Shown in pieces: positions 23,249 through 33,067 of a DNA stretch of 64,000 nucleotides. The stretch spans positions 186,001-250,000 of the forward strand of contig NZ_JAYDZX010000002.1 in NCBI RefSeq assembly GCF_035607535.1, written 5' to 3'. The notes under the pieces are model-generated. The model made no database searches. It was not told the origin of the DNA and was given only the letters and a program-made list of their open reading frames with translations. The stretch comes from Salinimicrobium sp035607535. Its GTDB lineage: Bacteria > Bacteroidota > Bacteroidia > Flavobacteriales > Flavobacteriaceae. A program made the translations under genes and the position numbers. How positions within the stretch are numbered: the stretch's first letter is position 1; each line of letters starts with the position of its first letter.

Positions 23249-26065
23249 ATGAGGTACGACTTCAATCAAATTGAAAAAAAGTGGCAGGAGTACTGGGCCA
23301 AGAACCAGACTTTCAAAGCTGAGAATAATTCTGATAAACCAAAATACTACGTGCTCGACATGTTCCCTTATCCATCGGGAGCAGGATTGCATGTAGGCCA
23401 CCCTCTGGGTTACATTGCCAGTGACATCTACGCCCGCTTTAAAAGGCACAAAGGGTTTAATGTACTACATCCACAGGGATATGATAGCTTCGGACTTCCG
23501 GCTGAGCAGTATGCCATTCAAACAGGGCAGCATCCCGCGATAACTACCGAAGCCAATATCAACAGGTACAGGGAACAACTAGATCAAATAGGTTTTTCTT
23601 TTGACTGGAGCAGGGAAGTTCGCACCAGTGAACCCGATTATTACAGGTGGACGCAGTGGATATTTATTCAGCTGTACGATTCCTGGTATGATTATGATGC
23701 CGAAAAGGCCAGACCAATAATCGAGCTGGAGGAGATCTTTGCTGCGGAAGGAAACAGCGGTGTAAATGCGGCCTGTGATGATGATGTGGAGCCATTTACA
23801 GTTACAGATTGGAACAATTTTTCTTCGGAAGAAAAGCAAAAACAACTCCTGAAATACAGGCTCACCTATTTAGCCGAAACTGAAGTGAACTGGTGCCCAC
23901 AGCTGGGAACAGTCTTGGCGAACGATGAAATTGTCAATGGAGTTTCTGAAAGAGGAGGTTATCCTGTTATACGCAAAAAAATGACCCAATGGAGCATGAG
24001 GATTTCAGCTTATGCCGAGAGACTGCTTCAGGGATTATACGATATAGAGTGGACAGAGAGTTTAAAGGAGAGTCAGAGGAACTGGATTGGAAAGTCGGTG
24101 GGAGCTCTGGTAGAATTCAAAGTTCAAAATTCAGAATTTAAAATTCCCGTTTTCACTACCAGACCGGACACTATTTTCGGTGTTACCTTTATGACATTGG
24201 CGCCGGAACATGAGCTGGTGGAGAAGATCACTACTCCTGAGCATAAGGAAGAGGTAGAGGCTTATATCGAAGCTACTTCGAAAAGGAGCGAGCGGGATCG
24301 TATGGCCGATGTCAAGAGCATAAGTGGAGTCTTTACCGGGGCATATGCCGAACATCCCTTTACAAAAGAGCCGGTGCCTATCTGGATCGGGGATTATGTA
24401 TTGGCTGGGTATGGCACAGGAGCGGTGATGGCTGTACCATGTGGAGATCAAAGGGATTATGACTTTGCAAAACATTTCGATCTTCCGATAAGGAATATTT
24501 TTAAAGATGTCGATATTTCTGAAGAAGCTTATTCCGGTAAGGAAGGGACAGTAATTGCAAATTCAGATTTTCTGGACGGACTTGAATATAAAGCAGCTCT
24601 TCAAAAAGCCATTTTAGAGCTGGAAAAAATTGGGCAGGGCAAAGGAAAAACGAACTATAGGCTAAGAGACGCTGTTTTTAGCCGACAAAGATATTGGGGG
24701 GAACCTTTTCCGGTTTATTATGTGGAAGGGCTTCCGCAGATGATAGAAGAGGAACATTTGCCGTTGCGTCTTCCCGAAGTAGAGAAGTATCTGCCAACCG
24801 AGACCGGCGAACCGCCCTTAGGAAATGCCACTTTTTGGGCCTGGGATACCGTGAACAATGAGGTGGTAGAAAATTCAAAGATCGATCACAAGGCAGTTTT
24901 CCCACTGGAGCTGAATACTATGCCCGGCTGGGCGGGAAGCTCCTGGTATCTCTTCAGGTATATGGATCCTCACAATGAGGAGCGCTTTGTTTCTAAAGAA
25001 GCACAGCAGTACTGGGAAAACGTGGACCTTTATATTGGTGGAAGCGAACACGCTACCGGGCACCTGCTTTACTCAAGGTTCTGGACAAAGTTCCTTACCG
25101 ATAGAGGCTTTCTTAATGTTGAGGAACCTTTCAAAAAACTCATCAACCAGGGAATGATCCTGGGAACCAGTGCCTTTGTTTACAGGTTGGAAGGGGAGAA
25201 CAAGTTTGTTTCTAAAAAATTATCAGAAGCTCATAATGTGCAACCCATACATGCCGATGTATCTCTTGTAAATGCATCTGATGAATTGGACATAGAAGGC
25301 TTTAAGAAGTGGAGACCTGAATTTGCAGATGCAGAATTCCTTACGGAAGACGGCAAATATATCGTAGGCCGGGAGGTCGAAAAAATGTCAAAATCCAAGT
25401 ACAATGTGGTAAATCCAGATGATATTTGTGAGGACTACGGAGCCGATACGTTGAGGATGTACGAGATGTTCCTGGGTCCGCTGGAACAGGCCAAACCCTG
25501 GAATACCGCCGGAATCACGGGAGTACATAACTTTCTTAAGAAACTCTGGAATCTTTACCACGACCAGGAAAATAATTTTACTGTAAGTGACGGTAAAGCT
25601 TCAGCCGATTCCCTGAAGACACTTCACAAGACAATCAAGAAAGTGACAGAGGATATTGAGAATTTCAGTTTTAATACCTCAGTAAGTACTTTCATGATAT
25701 GTGTCAATGAACTATCCTCCCAAAAATGCCATTTTAGAGAGGTATTAGAACCACTTGCTGTGCTTATTGCGCCTTATGCACCGCATATTGCCGAAGAACT
25801 CTGGCATAAACTGGGACATGACAGCTCTGTTACTACGGCAGCCTACCCTGTTTACGAGGAGAAATATCTGGTGGAAAGCACAAAGGAGTATCCAATTTCC
25901 TTTAATGGGAAAATGCGTTTTACCCTTGAACTACCACTGGATATGAGCAAGGAAGAAATTGAGAAGACAGTGTTGGAGCACGAGAGAACCAGGCAGCAAC
26001 TGGATGGAAGGCAGCCTAAAAAGGTGATCGTGGTACCGGGGAAGATCGTTAATATTGTAGGTTAG
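23249..26065 (+). CDS. leuS: Leucyl-tRNA synthetase
   Basis: A 938-residue class I synthetase. The HIGH motif is in MFPYPSGAGLHVGHPLGY near residues 39-56, the editing domain has TTRPDTIFGVTFMTLAPEHELV, and the KMSKS loop is VEKMSKSKYNVVNPDD near residue 710. An acidic insertion at about 150-195 (rich in Glu/Asp, with NAACDDDVEPFT) is longer than in E. coli and is seen in Bacteroidota. A near-perfect copy of the dispersed palindrome lies in the codons for QKCHF at 25722-25735. Monocistronic. Confidence 0.98.
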   Translation: MRYDFNQIEKKWQEYWAKNQTFKAENNSDKPKYYVLDMFPYPSGAGLHVGHPLGYIASDIYARFKRHKGFNVLHPQGYDSFGLPAEQYAIQTGQHPAITTEANINRYREQLDQIGFSFDWSREVRTSEPDYYRWTQWIFIQLYDSWYDYDAEKARPIIELEEIFAAEGNSGVNAACDDDVEPFTVTDWNNFSSEEKQKQLLKYRLTYLAETEVNWCPQLGTVLANDEIVNGVSERGGYPVIRKKMTQWSMRISAYAERLLQGLYDIEWTESLKESQRNWIGKSVGALVEFKVQNSEFKIPVFTTRPDTIFGVTFMTLAPEHELVEKITTPEHKEEVEAYIEATSKRSERDRMADVKSISGVFTGAYAEHPFTKEPVPIWIGDYVLAGYGTGAVMAVPCGDQRDYDFAKHFDLPIRNIFKDVDISEEAYSGKEGTVIANSDFLDGLEYKAALQKAILELEKIGQGKGKTNYRLRDAVFSRQRYWGEPFPVYYVEGLPQMIEEEHLPLRLPEVEKYLPTETGEPPLGNATFWAWDTVNNEVVENSKIDHKAVFPLELNTMPGWAGSSWYLFRYMDPHNEERFVSKEAQQYWENVDLYIGGSEHATGHLLYSRFWTKFLTDRGFLNVEEPFKKLINQGMILGTSAFVYRLEGENKFVSKKLSEAHNVQPIHADVSLVNASDELDIEGFKKWRPEFADAEFLTEDGKYIVGREVEKMSKSKYNVVNPDDICEDYGADTLRMYEMFLGPLEQAKPWNTAGITGVHNFLKKLWNLYHDQENNFTVSDGKASADSLKTLHKTIKKVTEDIENFSFNTSVSTFMICVNELSSQKCHFREVLEPLAVLIAPYAPHIAEELWHKLGHDSSVTTAAYPVYEEKYLVESTKEYPISFNGKMRFTLELPLDMSKEEIEKTVLEHERTRQQLDGRQPKKVIVVPGKIVNIVG

Positions 26066-26181
26066 TTAGTTTCTGCAATCCTGGAGCAGCAGTGGAACAC
26101 GACAAAAATTCAGGTGGCAGGAAAAAACCAAATTGGCCGAATTTTTGTTATTAAGATTTCAACAAAATAACTTTTAAAACT

Positions 26182-26874
26182 ATGATGGGATATTATATCA
26201 TCGCGGGACTCATATTTGTGGTGAGTCTCTATGTTAGTAATAAATTGAAGAGCAAATTCAAGCATTACTCCAAGGTGCATCTTCAGAACGGGATGAGTGG
26301 CCGGGAGATCGCTGAAAAAATGCTTCGCGATAACGGCATTACCGATGTCAAGGTGATCTCTACGCCGGGACAATTGACAGATCATTACAATCCGGCTAAG
26401 AAGACAGTGAATTTAAGTGAAGCAGTATATACACAGCGCAATGCCGCTGCGGCGGCTGTTGCTGCACACGAATGTGGACACGCGATACAGCATGCTAGTG
26501 CCTATAGCTGGTTACAGATGAGAAGTAAACTGGTTCCTGTGGTACAGGTGGCCTCGCAATTCTCCCAATGGGCGATCTTTGGTGGCTTGATCCTTATGTC
26601 CATGGTGTCTGTAGGAGTGGGGCAAACTGTTTTACTTGGAGGAATTATTCTTTATGCCATGGGTACCCTGTTTAGCTTTATAACCTTACCCGTAGAATAT
26701 GATGCAAGTAAAAGAGCATTGGTATGGCTGGAAACCGGAAATATGCTAAACGCACAGGAGCACAAAGCTGCAGAAGATTCGCTTAAATGGGCTGCCCGTA
26801 CTTACGTTGTAGCTGCCATTGGTTCTCTTGCCACCTTACTTTACTTTCTTAGTATTTACTTAGGAAGGGATTAA
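26182..26874 (+). CDS. Zinc metallopeptidase, YugP type
   Basis: A 230-residue membrane protein with an N-terminal TM, the zinc motif AAHECGHAIQHA (His96, Glu97, His100), then three further TM segments. It belongs to the Zn_peptidase_2 (YugP) family of putative membrane proteases. The conserved EYDASKRAL stretch follows the membrane pair. Substrate unknown. It is followed by a strong bidirectional terminator shared with the convergent ferritin gene. Confidence 0.9.
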   Translation: MMGYYIIAGLIFVVSLYVSNKLKSKFKHYSKVHLQNGMSGREIAEKMLRDNGITDVKVISTPGQLTDHYNPAKKTVNLSEAVYTQRNAAAAAVAAHECGHAIQHASAYSWLQMRSKLVPVVQVASQFSQWAIFGGLILMSMVSVGVGQTVLLGGIILYAMGTLFSFITLPVEYDASKRALVWLETGNMLNAQEHKAAEDSLKWAARTYVVAAIGSLATLLYFLSIYLGRD

Positions 26875-26894
26875 GCAGAGCATATATAAAAGCA

Positions 26895-26924
26895 AAAAAA
26901 AGGACGCCGGCGGCGTCCTTTTTT
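26895..26924. terminator. Bidirectional intrinsic terminator
   Basis: AAAAAAGGACGCC and GGCGTCCTTTTTT form a perfect GC-rich stem with a 3-base loop, flanked by A and T runs, between convergent genes. Confidence 0.95.
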
Positions 26925-26943
26925 ATTTGATATATTATGTGTT

Positions 26944-27459
26944 CTATTCGCCATGTTTGATTCGCTCATCGATGAGCTTTAGTGCAATCCCGTCTGTGCC
27001 CATAAGATCGAACATTTCCAGGATTCTGCGGAATTGATTCTCCTCCTCCATTTGTTCATGAACAAACCATTGCAGGAAATTCTCTGAACCAAAATCCTGA
27101 ACTTTACGGCATTTGGCTACGATATTGTTGATGGATTTAGTGATCTGTATCTCCTGATCGAGTGCTGTTTCGAAGATCTCCTGCAGGGAATTGAAATCGT
27201 GATTTATACTACTTACTTCAGGGGAATAAGCAGTGCCTCCATTGTCGTTGATGAACTTGAAGATCCTTAGCATATGCTCTCTTTCTTCGGTGGACTGCTT
27301 ATAGAAGAATTCGGCGCTATTGATCAATCCGTTATGGTCACACCAGGATGCCATAGCAAGGTATGCTGCAGAGGAATGTGCTTCTTTCGCTATCTGCTCA
27401 TTAAGCAAATCCATTACATCTACATTAATTCCTATCTTCTGTCTAACAATATCTTTCAT
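26944..27459 (-). CDS. ftnA: Ferritin
   Basis: A 171-residue non-haem ferritin that oxidises and stores iron in a 24-subunit shell. The four-helix bundle starts MDLLNEQIAKEAHSSAAYLA with the first ferroxidase Glu, continues FYKQSTEEREHMLRIFKF (EExxH) and closes with WFVHEQMEEENQFRRILEM. No haem-binding Met as in bacterioferritin. It ends at the shared terminator and is read convergently with the metallopeptidase. Confidence 0.97.
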   Translation of the reverse strand: MKDIVRQKIGINVDVMDLLNEQIAKEAHSSAAYLAMASWCDHNGLINSAEFFYKQSTEEREHMLRIFKFINDNGGTAYSPEVSSINHDFNSLQEIFETALDQEIQITKSINNIVAKCRKVQDFGSENFLQWFVHEQMEEENQFRRILEMFDLMGTDGIALKLIDERIKHGE

Positions 27460-27545
27460 AATTTTAATCTTTTTCTAAAATTACATAAAAGAATGTAGTC
27501 TTCTTGGGGAGAAGGTGAATTTATACTTAATCTAAATTCAAAGGA

Positions 27546-27857
27546 TTAGTGTGTTACCAGGGAATTGAGTTCCAAAACTCCGAAGGTGGCTTTTAAGAGC
27601 TGCTTAAGGTCAATGATCTGTAAGGTATCAAAAACAAAAAGATGTTCCCTGTTGCAGAGCGTAAGGATCTCGATCCCGCTATAGTTTAGATCCTTGTCGA
27701 AATGGGAAGAGATATCTATTGCCTGAACCTTTTGCCTGATAGAAAGTAATTGACAAAAGCTCAATTTCACCTGCTTATGGCCAAAATCAATGTAAAAGCT
27801 GCGGCTTTTATCACACTGGTATGAAGCAAAATAATATGACTTGTAAAGTAGGTTCAT
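27546..27857 (-). CDS. Conserved small protein of unknown function
   Basis: A 103-residue protein rich in Leu, Ser and Cys (QCDKSRSFYIDFGHKQVKLS, CQLLSIRQKVQAIDISSHF, LTLCNREHLFVFDTLQIIDL). No signal peptide or TM segment. I do not recognise a family. The ATG at 27857 is preferred over the frame start at 27896 because an excellent promoter ends only about 9 bases before it, so the mRNA would have almost no leader. Lies 86 bp upstream of ferritin, probably in the same direction of transcription. Confidence 0.6.
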   Translation of the reverse strand: MNLLYKSYYFASYQCDKSRSFYIDFGHKQVKLSFCQLLSIRQKVQAIDISSHFDKDLNYSGIEILTLCNREHLFVFDTLQIIDLKQLLKATFGVLELNSLVTH

Positions 27858-27865
27858 TGTGGCAA

Positions 27866-27896
27866 CAAATCTACATCTTATTGAGAATTGTTCCAA
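27866..27896 (-). promoter_or_regulatory. Promoter of the 103-residue protein gene
   Basis: On the minus strand, TTG (27894-27896) and TAGATTTG (27866-27873) are 20 bp apart, a textbook Bacteroidota promoter. The start of transcription would lie within a few bases of the ATG at 27857. Confidence 0.7.
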
Positions 27897-27950
27897 ATAA
27901 AAATAAGCTAATCCTGCGGAAGCTGATCAAAATCAGATCTTACCCTCACG

Positions 27951-29324
27951 TTAACTACCTACTTCTCCAAAAGGATTATATCCCATATACTCTTTTTCTT
28001 CTTCGGAAAAGACAATTCCGTTTTCTGCCAATTCCTTTAGAATGGGAGTATAAACTTCTTTAGTGATAGGCAACTGAACCCCCGGAGTGGATATTGTTCC
28101 GTTAAGGATCTTGAGGGCAGCAATTGCGACAGGAAGTCCCACGGTGCGAGCCATAGCTGTTCTACTTTGGTCCTGACCAATATTGACCATAGTCGCATCT
28201 ATCTGTTTCTTTTCACCATTGATCTCATAACCAAACTTATGGTACATGACGATCATATCTTTATCATCTTTTGAAAGGGTCCATTTGTCCATCAGGATCT
28301 TTTGCAGGATCTGTGCCGGGGTAGCATTTTTTAATCCTACCTTCTTCTTTGGATTGAAAATATCCAGTTCCAGAAGCTTGTCCCACATGATATCATCCTG
28401 ATCGATCTTTAAATTATGGCGGAATTTCAACTCTACAGAATCTGTTGGGGAATAGGGTAAAAAGGAGTTGACAAAATCCCGGTAAGTCATTGTTTCAGAA
28501 TTTTCCATGACATAGCTGTCATCGGTCATTCCCAGCTGCACAAACATATTCCATGCACGGCTAAAGCCCACTCTTCTAATGGTGCCCCTGTAAAGGGTTA
28601 GAGCGTCATCAAGGCCGTAAATGCTGGTGTATTTAAGTGAATTCCGGTTGGCATAGACCTCAAATTTGCCATATCCTTTAACTTCGATGAATTCGGTCCT
28701 TCTGAATAGCCTGTTGTAAGGAATGTACTTGAATTGTCCTTCCTGAATGAATTTAGCAACCCCACCCTGTCCTGCGACCACTACGTTTCTGGGATTCCAG
28801 GTAAACTTGTAGTTCCATAGGTTTGTATCACTTTCGGGAGCGACGAGTCCGCCGGTAAAGGATTCGAAAAGAATAACTTTTCCACCCTCTTCCCGAATAC
28901 GATCGATTACCTGCATGGCGCTCATATGATCGATCCCCGGATCCACTCCAATTTCATTCATAAAGATTAGCCCCTTTTCCTTTACAGCTTCATCCAGCTC
29001 CTGCATTTCTTCACTTATATAGGAGGCAGTGACCATGTTCTTTCTAAATCTTAGGCAATCCCTGGCCACCTCAATATGGAAACGGGCCGGTAACATAGAG
29101 ATTACAATATCTGCCTGTTCCACTGCCTTTTCCCTTTCTGCTTTGTTAAAAATGTCCAGTGAAATGGCTTTTGCCGCAGGATGTCCGCCTGTCATTTTTT
29201 CGGCGTTGATAATATCAAGATCACCAACGGTGATTTCCAGGTTTTCAGATTGTGATTTTTTGAGGAGGTATTCAATGAGAACAGAGGTAGATTTACCCGC
29301 CCCAATTATAAGAATCTTGCGCAT
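27951..29324 (-). CDS. Saccharopine dehydrogenase family protein
   Basis: A 457-residue NAD(P)-dependent enzyme. A Rossmann motif opens the protein (KILIIGAGKSTSVLIEYL), followed by VISMLPARFHIEVARDC and MNEIGVDPGIDHMSAMQVID, typical of saccharopine reductase/dehydrogenase-like proteins. The C-terminal half carries the substrate domain (MARTVGLPVAIAALKILNG). The probable role is lysine degradation or a related amino-acid step. It is a single gene, divergent from the DUF423 gene. Confidence 0.93.
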   Translation of the reverse strand: MRKILIIGAGKSTSVLIEYLLKKSQSENLEITVGDLDIINAEKMTGGHPAAKAISLDIFNKAEREKAVEQADIVISMLPARFHIEVARDCLRFRKNMVTASYISEEMQELDEAVKEKGLIFMNEIGVDPGIDHMSAMQVIDRIREEGGKVILFESFTGGLVAPESDTNLWNYKFTWNPRNVVVAGQGGVAKFIQEGQFKYIPYNRLFRRTEFIEVKGYGKFEVYANRNSLKYTSIYGLDDALTLYRGTIRRVGFSRAWNMFVQLGMTDDSYVMENSETMTYRDFVNSFLPYSPTDSVELKFRHNLKIDQDDIMWDKLLELDIFNPKKKVGLKNATPAQILQKILMDKWTLSKDDKDMIVMYHKFGYEINGEKKQIDATMVNIGQDQSRTAMARTVGLPVAIAALKILNGTISTPGVQLPITKEVYTPILKELAENGIVFSEEEKEYMGYNPFGEVGS

Positions 29325-29402
29325 ATGGCTTAACTTTGGCTTAGTTTGTTGTTTGTTTGGACAACGAATGTACTTAATTGGCGGCGGCTTTAAAAATATT
29401 GT

Positions 29403-29792
29403 ATGAATAGAAATGTATTGATCTGGGGAGCAGTTTTAGGAGTAATTGCAATTATTCTGGGCGCGTTTGCTGCCCATGGTTTAAAGCCCCATTTGAGCAT
29501 AGAAAACCTTCAAACCTTTGAGACTGGTGTGAAATATCAAATGTATCATGCTTTATTCCTTTTGTTTCTAGGCAGTTTGCCTGTAGCTTCGGAAAAAGTT
29601 AAAAGAATTTGCTTCTACTTAACACTTTTTGGCGTAGTCTTTTTTTCGGGTTCTATCTACCTTCTCGCGACCAATAGTCTCACTTCTTATGATTTTAATG
29701 TTTTAGGACCTGTTACCCCTGTAGGGGGGAGTTTGATGATATCCGCATGGATAGTGTTACTAATCAGCTTTTTTAAGTTAAAAAAGAAATAA
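29403..29792 (+). CDS. DUF423 membrane protein
   Basis: A 129-residue protein with four TM helices and the DUF423 pattern: LGAFAAHGLKPHLS, FETGVKYQMYHALFLL and a C-terminal LGPVTPVGGSLMISAWI. The family is widespread, with no assigned function. Confidence 0.92.
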   Translation: MNRNVLIWGAVLGVIAIILGAFAAHGLKPHLSIENLQTFETGVKYQMYHALFLLFLGSLPVASEKVKRICFYLTLFGVVFFSGSIYLLATNSLTSYDFNVLGPVTPVGGSLMISAWIVLLISFFKLKKK

Positions 29793-29829
29793 AAGAAAAT
29801 AGCTCCCGCTGATTCTTTCTAAAGTTTTC

Positions 29830-29837
29830 TACTTTTG
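29830..29837 (+). promoter_or_regulatory. pckA -7 element
   Basis: TACTTTTG fits TAnnTTTG, with the ATG 33 bases downstream. No clear TTG is present at -33. Confidence 0.45.
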
Positions 29838-29869
29838 TTCCCCTAAAGAAACACACAACTTAAACTTTT

Positions 29870-31471
29870 ATGTTGGCTAAAAAACGACTTACGAAAACGA
29901 TTGCGCTGGAAAGGTATGGTATTGATAATGCCGAAGTAAACTATCAGCTTTCTCCCAAAGAACTTCATGAGATCACTATTGAAAAAGGACAGGGAGTGGA
30001 AGCTTCAAACGGAGCTTTGGCAGTAAACACAGGGGAATTTACTGGTCGCTCTCCTAAAGACCGTTTTATTGTGAAAGATGACATCACCAAAGATAAAGTG
30101 TGGTGGGGGGATATAAATATTCCTTTTGATCCGGAAAAATTTGATGCTCTTTATGAGAAGGTGACAAATTACCTTTCGGGGAAAGAAGTATTTGCAAGAG
30201 ACTCTTATGCCTGTGCAGATGAAGACTATCGTCTAAACATAAGAGTGATCAATGAGTACCCTTGGTCTAATCTTTTTGCGTATAACATGTTCCTGCGTCC
30301 AGATGAGAGTGAGCTGGAGAACTTCCAGGAAGACTGGTTGGTGATCAATGCCCCGGGCTTTATGGCCGATCCTGAAGTCGATGGTACGAGACAACATAAT
30401 TTTGCAATTCTCAATTTCACAAAAAAGATCGCTCTTATTGGAGGAACCGGGTATACAGGGGAAATTAAAAAAGGGATCTTTTCTGCCCTCAACTTTATCC
30501 TTCCGGTAGATAAAAATACCTTGCCAATGCATTGCTCTGCCAACGTTGGGGAAGATGGAGATACAGCAATATTCTTTGGTCTATCGGGTACCGGAAAGAC
30601 CACTCTTTCTGCAGACCCCGAAAGAAAACTCATTGGAGATGACGAACACGGTTGGACAAAGGAGAACCGGGTCTTCAATTTCGAGGGAGGCTGCTATGCT
30701 AAAGTCATAAATTTAACAGAGGAGAATGAACCGGATATCTACCGCGCTATTAAGCCAGGAGCTATACTTGAAAATGTGATCCTGGATGAGAATGGTGATG
30801 TTGATTTTGAAAATACAGAAATCACACAGAACACCAGGGTGAGTTATCCAATTCACCACATTGATAATATCAAGGAACCTTCAATTGGCAAGAACCCTAA
30901 AAACATTTTCTTTCTTACGGCAGATGCTTTTGGAGTACTGCCTCCTATCAGTAAATTAACTCCCGGCCAGGCGGCATATCACTTCATTAGCGGGTATACA
31001 GCCAAGGTGGCGGGTACCGAGGCTGGTGTTGATGAACCGGTACCAAGCTTCTCAGCTTGTTTTGGTGCCCCATTTATGCCATTACACCCTACAAAATATG
31101 CCGAAATGTTAAGCGCCAAGATGAAGGAGAACAATGTGAATGTCTGGCTCGTCAATACCGGATGGACAGGAGGCCCGTTTGGAGTAGGTTCCAGAATGAA
31201 ATTGCGATACACACGGGAAATGATCTCTTCGGCTCTTGAAGGAAAACTTGAAAATGTTGAATTTACTGAACATCCGGTATTTGGTCTGCAAATGCCTGTA
31301 GAGTGTGAGAACGTACCGTCTGAAGTCCTTAATCCACGCAACACCTGGAAGGACAAGGAAGCTTACGATAAGAAAGCTATGACCCTTGCCCATTCATTCC
31401 AGAAGAATTTTGCCAAGTTTGAGAAGCAGGCGAATGAGGAAATAATGTCTGGTGCTCCAAAGGTTCTTTAA
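29870..31471 (+). CDS. pckA: Phosphoenolpyruvate carboxykinase (ATP)
   Basis: A 533-residue enzyme converting oxaloacetate and ATP to phosphoenolpyruvate for gluconeogenesis. The ATP-binding loop is FFGLSGTGKTTLSADPERKL at about 235-254, followed by IGDDEHGW, and FTGRSPKDRFIV binds oxaloacetate near the N terminus. Length matches the ATP-type family. It is monocistronic with a strong terminator. Confidence 0.98.
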   Translation: MLAKKRLTKTIALERYGIDNAEVNYQLSPKELHEITIEKGQGVEASNGALAVNTGEFTGRSPKDRFIVKDDITKDKVWWGDINIPFDPEKFDALYEKVTNYLSGKEVFARDSYACADEDYRLNIRVINEYPWSNLFAYNMFLRPDESELENFQEDWLVINAPGFMADPEVDGTRQHNFAILNFTKKIALIGGTGYTGEIKKGIFSALNFILPVDKNTLPMHCSANVGEDGDTAIFFGLSGTGKTTLSADPERKLIGDDEHGWTKENRVFNFEGGCYAKVINLTEENEPDIYRAIKPGAILENVILDENGDVDFENTEITQNTRVSYPIHHIDNIKEPSIGKNPKNIFFLTADAFGVLPPISKLTPGQAAYHFISGYTAKVAGTEAGVDEPVPSFSACFGAPFMPLHPTKYAEMLSAKMKENNVNVWLVNTGWTGGPFGVGSRMKLRYTREMISSALEGKLENVEFTEHPVFGLQMPVECENVPSEVLNPRNTWKDKEAYDKKAMTLAHSFQKNFAKFEKQANEEIMSGAPKVL

Positions 31472-31492
31472 AATCTTTTCAGCAGAAGACAT

Positions 31493-31520
31493 AAAAAAAC
31501 CGGCAAGCGCCGGTTTTTTT
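31493..31520. terminator. Bidirectional terminator between pckA and hemD
   Basis: AAAAAAACCGGC and GCCGGTTTTTTT pair perfectly around AAGC, with A and T runs on both sides. Confidence 0.95.
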
Positions 31521-31534
31521 GTTTCAAAGATTTT

Positions 31535-32293
31535 TTATTGAGCCTTTTTATTTTGTTCCTTGATGTACTTTTCAAGGGCCATTGTCATAGAAGGAGTCTC
31601 TGGAGTTGGAGCCTGAATGTTCACCACCAATCCGTGTTCTTTGGCTGCTTTCACAGTAGTATTCCCAAAAACAGCTATTTTAGTATCGTTTTGTTTAAAA
31701 TCAGGAAAATTCTCAAAGAGAGACTTGATTCCGCTGGGGCTAAAGAAAACCAGAATATCATAAAATACCTCCCTTAGGTGAGAAAGATCGCTCACCACAG
31801 TCTTGTAAAAAACCGCTTTTTTCCAATCCACTCCCAATTTATTTAAGGTCTTGGGAACATCCGGCTTCAGCATGTCTGAAGATGGAAGAAGGAACTTTTC
31901 GTTTTTGTACTTTTTGATCAGTGGGGACAGTTCAGCAAAAGTTCTTTTGCCTACATAGATCTTTCTTTTTCTATACACCACATACTTCTGTAGGTAATAA
32001 GCTACGGCTTCACTTTGGCAGAAATACTTAAGAGTATCCGGAACCTTAAACCTCATTTCTTCAGCAATTCTAAAAAAATGGTCAACCGAGTTACGGCTGG
32101 TAAGGATAATGGCTGTGTATTTTGAAAGGTCAACTTTTTGTTGTCTTACATCCTTTGAAGAAACCCCTTCCACATGGATAAAGGGGATAAAGTCAATTTT
32201 TACTTTTTGCTTTTCTTCAAGATCAAAATAAGGAGAATTTTCAACCTTCGGCTCTGGTTGAGAAACCAAAATTGTTTTCACTTTCATATACAT
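31535..32293 (-). CDS. hemD: Uroporphyrinogen-III synthase
   Basis: A 252-residue protein of the two-domain HemD fold, which closes hydroxymethylbilane to uroporphyrinogen III in haem synthesis. Recognisable parts are ILVSQPEPKVENSPYFDL at the start, YTAIILTSRNSVDHFF, FCQSEAVAYYLQKYV, FLLPSSDMLKPDVPKTLN and LVFFSPSGIKSLFENFP. Sequence conservation is low in this family, so the call rests on the pattern. Start at 32293, alternative Met3 at 32287. Cotranscribed with the DUF4271 gene, 5 bp upstream. Confidence 0.85.
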   Translation of the reverse strand: MYMKVKTILVSQPEPKVENSPYFDLEEKQKVKIDFIPFIHVEGVSSKDVRQQKVDLSKYTAIILTSRNSVDHFFRIAEEMRFKVPDTLKYFCQSEAVAYYLQKYVVYRKRKIYVGKRTFAELSPLIKKYKNEKFLLPSSDMLKPDVPKTLNKLGVDWKKAVFYKTVVSDLSHLREVFYDILVFFSPSGIKSLFENFPDFKQNDTKIAVFGNTTVKAAKEHGLVVNIQAPTPETPSMTMALEKYIKEQNKKAQ

Positions 32294-32298
32294 TTTTT

Positions 32299-32967
32299 TT
32301 ATTCACCCTGGAAGTTGGTAACCAGCTTATATAAAATATAATAGGGCCCAATTTCAAGAGCGCAAAGATACAAAATAAAATAAAACCAATTGTTCAAAAT
32401 GTACTGCTGGTTTTTGACAAAAGCGCTTAACAGGGTGATCAAATTCATTAATAAAATCAGTCCCAGCACAATGTACAGCACCAATGGGCTTGGCTCCCAC
32501 ACATAAATAAAAACCATACAAACCGGAAGGAGGAAAAGAGCAATGAAATTACGATAACTAAGCTTGTGAAAAAGATAATAGTTCATCTTATCATAGACCG
32601 AAACTATATCGGCCAGTATCTTTTCCAGAGAAAACTTGAGGAGTACGAATGCTGTATAGGCAGTAATGATCCTTAGAAAAAAGATCTTGGGCTTTTCGGG
32701 AGTATCCTCCATAAAAGTTAAGAAGAAGATGTAAATAAAAAGAGCAACCGATATTGCATTGACAACGAAGAGCAAAATATTAAAGGGGTGGAATATGTTG
32801 GGATCTTTCCCCTTAAGCAAGAGATATTTATCTGTCGCAAAGAGCATGCTGAAGTGAGCAAAGCGCTGACTAAAAGCATATTTTGCGATCACCAGCAAGA
32901 CAAAAGCAAGAACCAGTAACAGAGTTATCCAGTCTTGTGAAACAGCATGTCTTTCTATAGCTTCCAA
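32299..32967 (-). CDS. DUF4271 membrane protein
   Basis: A 222-residue integral membrane protein with six or seven hydrophobic segments, matching DUF4271, a Bacteroidota family always seen beside hemD-like genes. The start is TTG at 32967, the only start consistent with the TACCTTTG promoter at 32983-32990; the next Met is 40 residues downstream, inside the second hydrophobic segment. The family's role is unknown. Confidence 0.8.
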   Translation of the reverse strand: MEAIERHAVSQDWITLLLVLAFVLLVIAKYAFSQRFAHFSMLFATDKYLLLKGKDPNIFHPFNILLFVVNAISVALFIYIFFLTFMEDTPEKPKIFFLRIITAYTAFVLLKFSLEKILADIVSVYDKMNYYLFHKLSYRNFIALFLLPVCMVFIYVWEPSPLVLYIVLGLILLMNLITLLSAFVKNQQYILNNWFYFILYLCALEIGPYYILYKLVTNFQGE

Positions 32968-32982
32968 TAAAGAAATTTTCTA

Positions 32983-33053
32983 CAAAGGTAGAATATATAC
33001 GATTAAAAGAAGCCTTAAATCCCGATCCTAAACTTTAAAAATAGTTACATTTG
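32983..33053. promoter_or_regulatory. Back-to-back promoters of DUF4271-hemD and the mannosyltransferase operon
   Basis: On the minus strand TACCTTTG (32983-32990) serves DUF4271; on the plus strand TACATTTG (33046-33053) serves the operon starting at 33068. Both fit TAnnTTTG, and each lies about 15 bases from its gene. Confidence 0.55.
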
Positions 33054-33067
33054 TCCAAAAGAATTTT

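Noticed and set aside
30226..30678. 150-residue antisense frame in pckA
   Set aside because: Shadow frame opposite a conserved gene.
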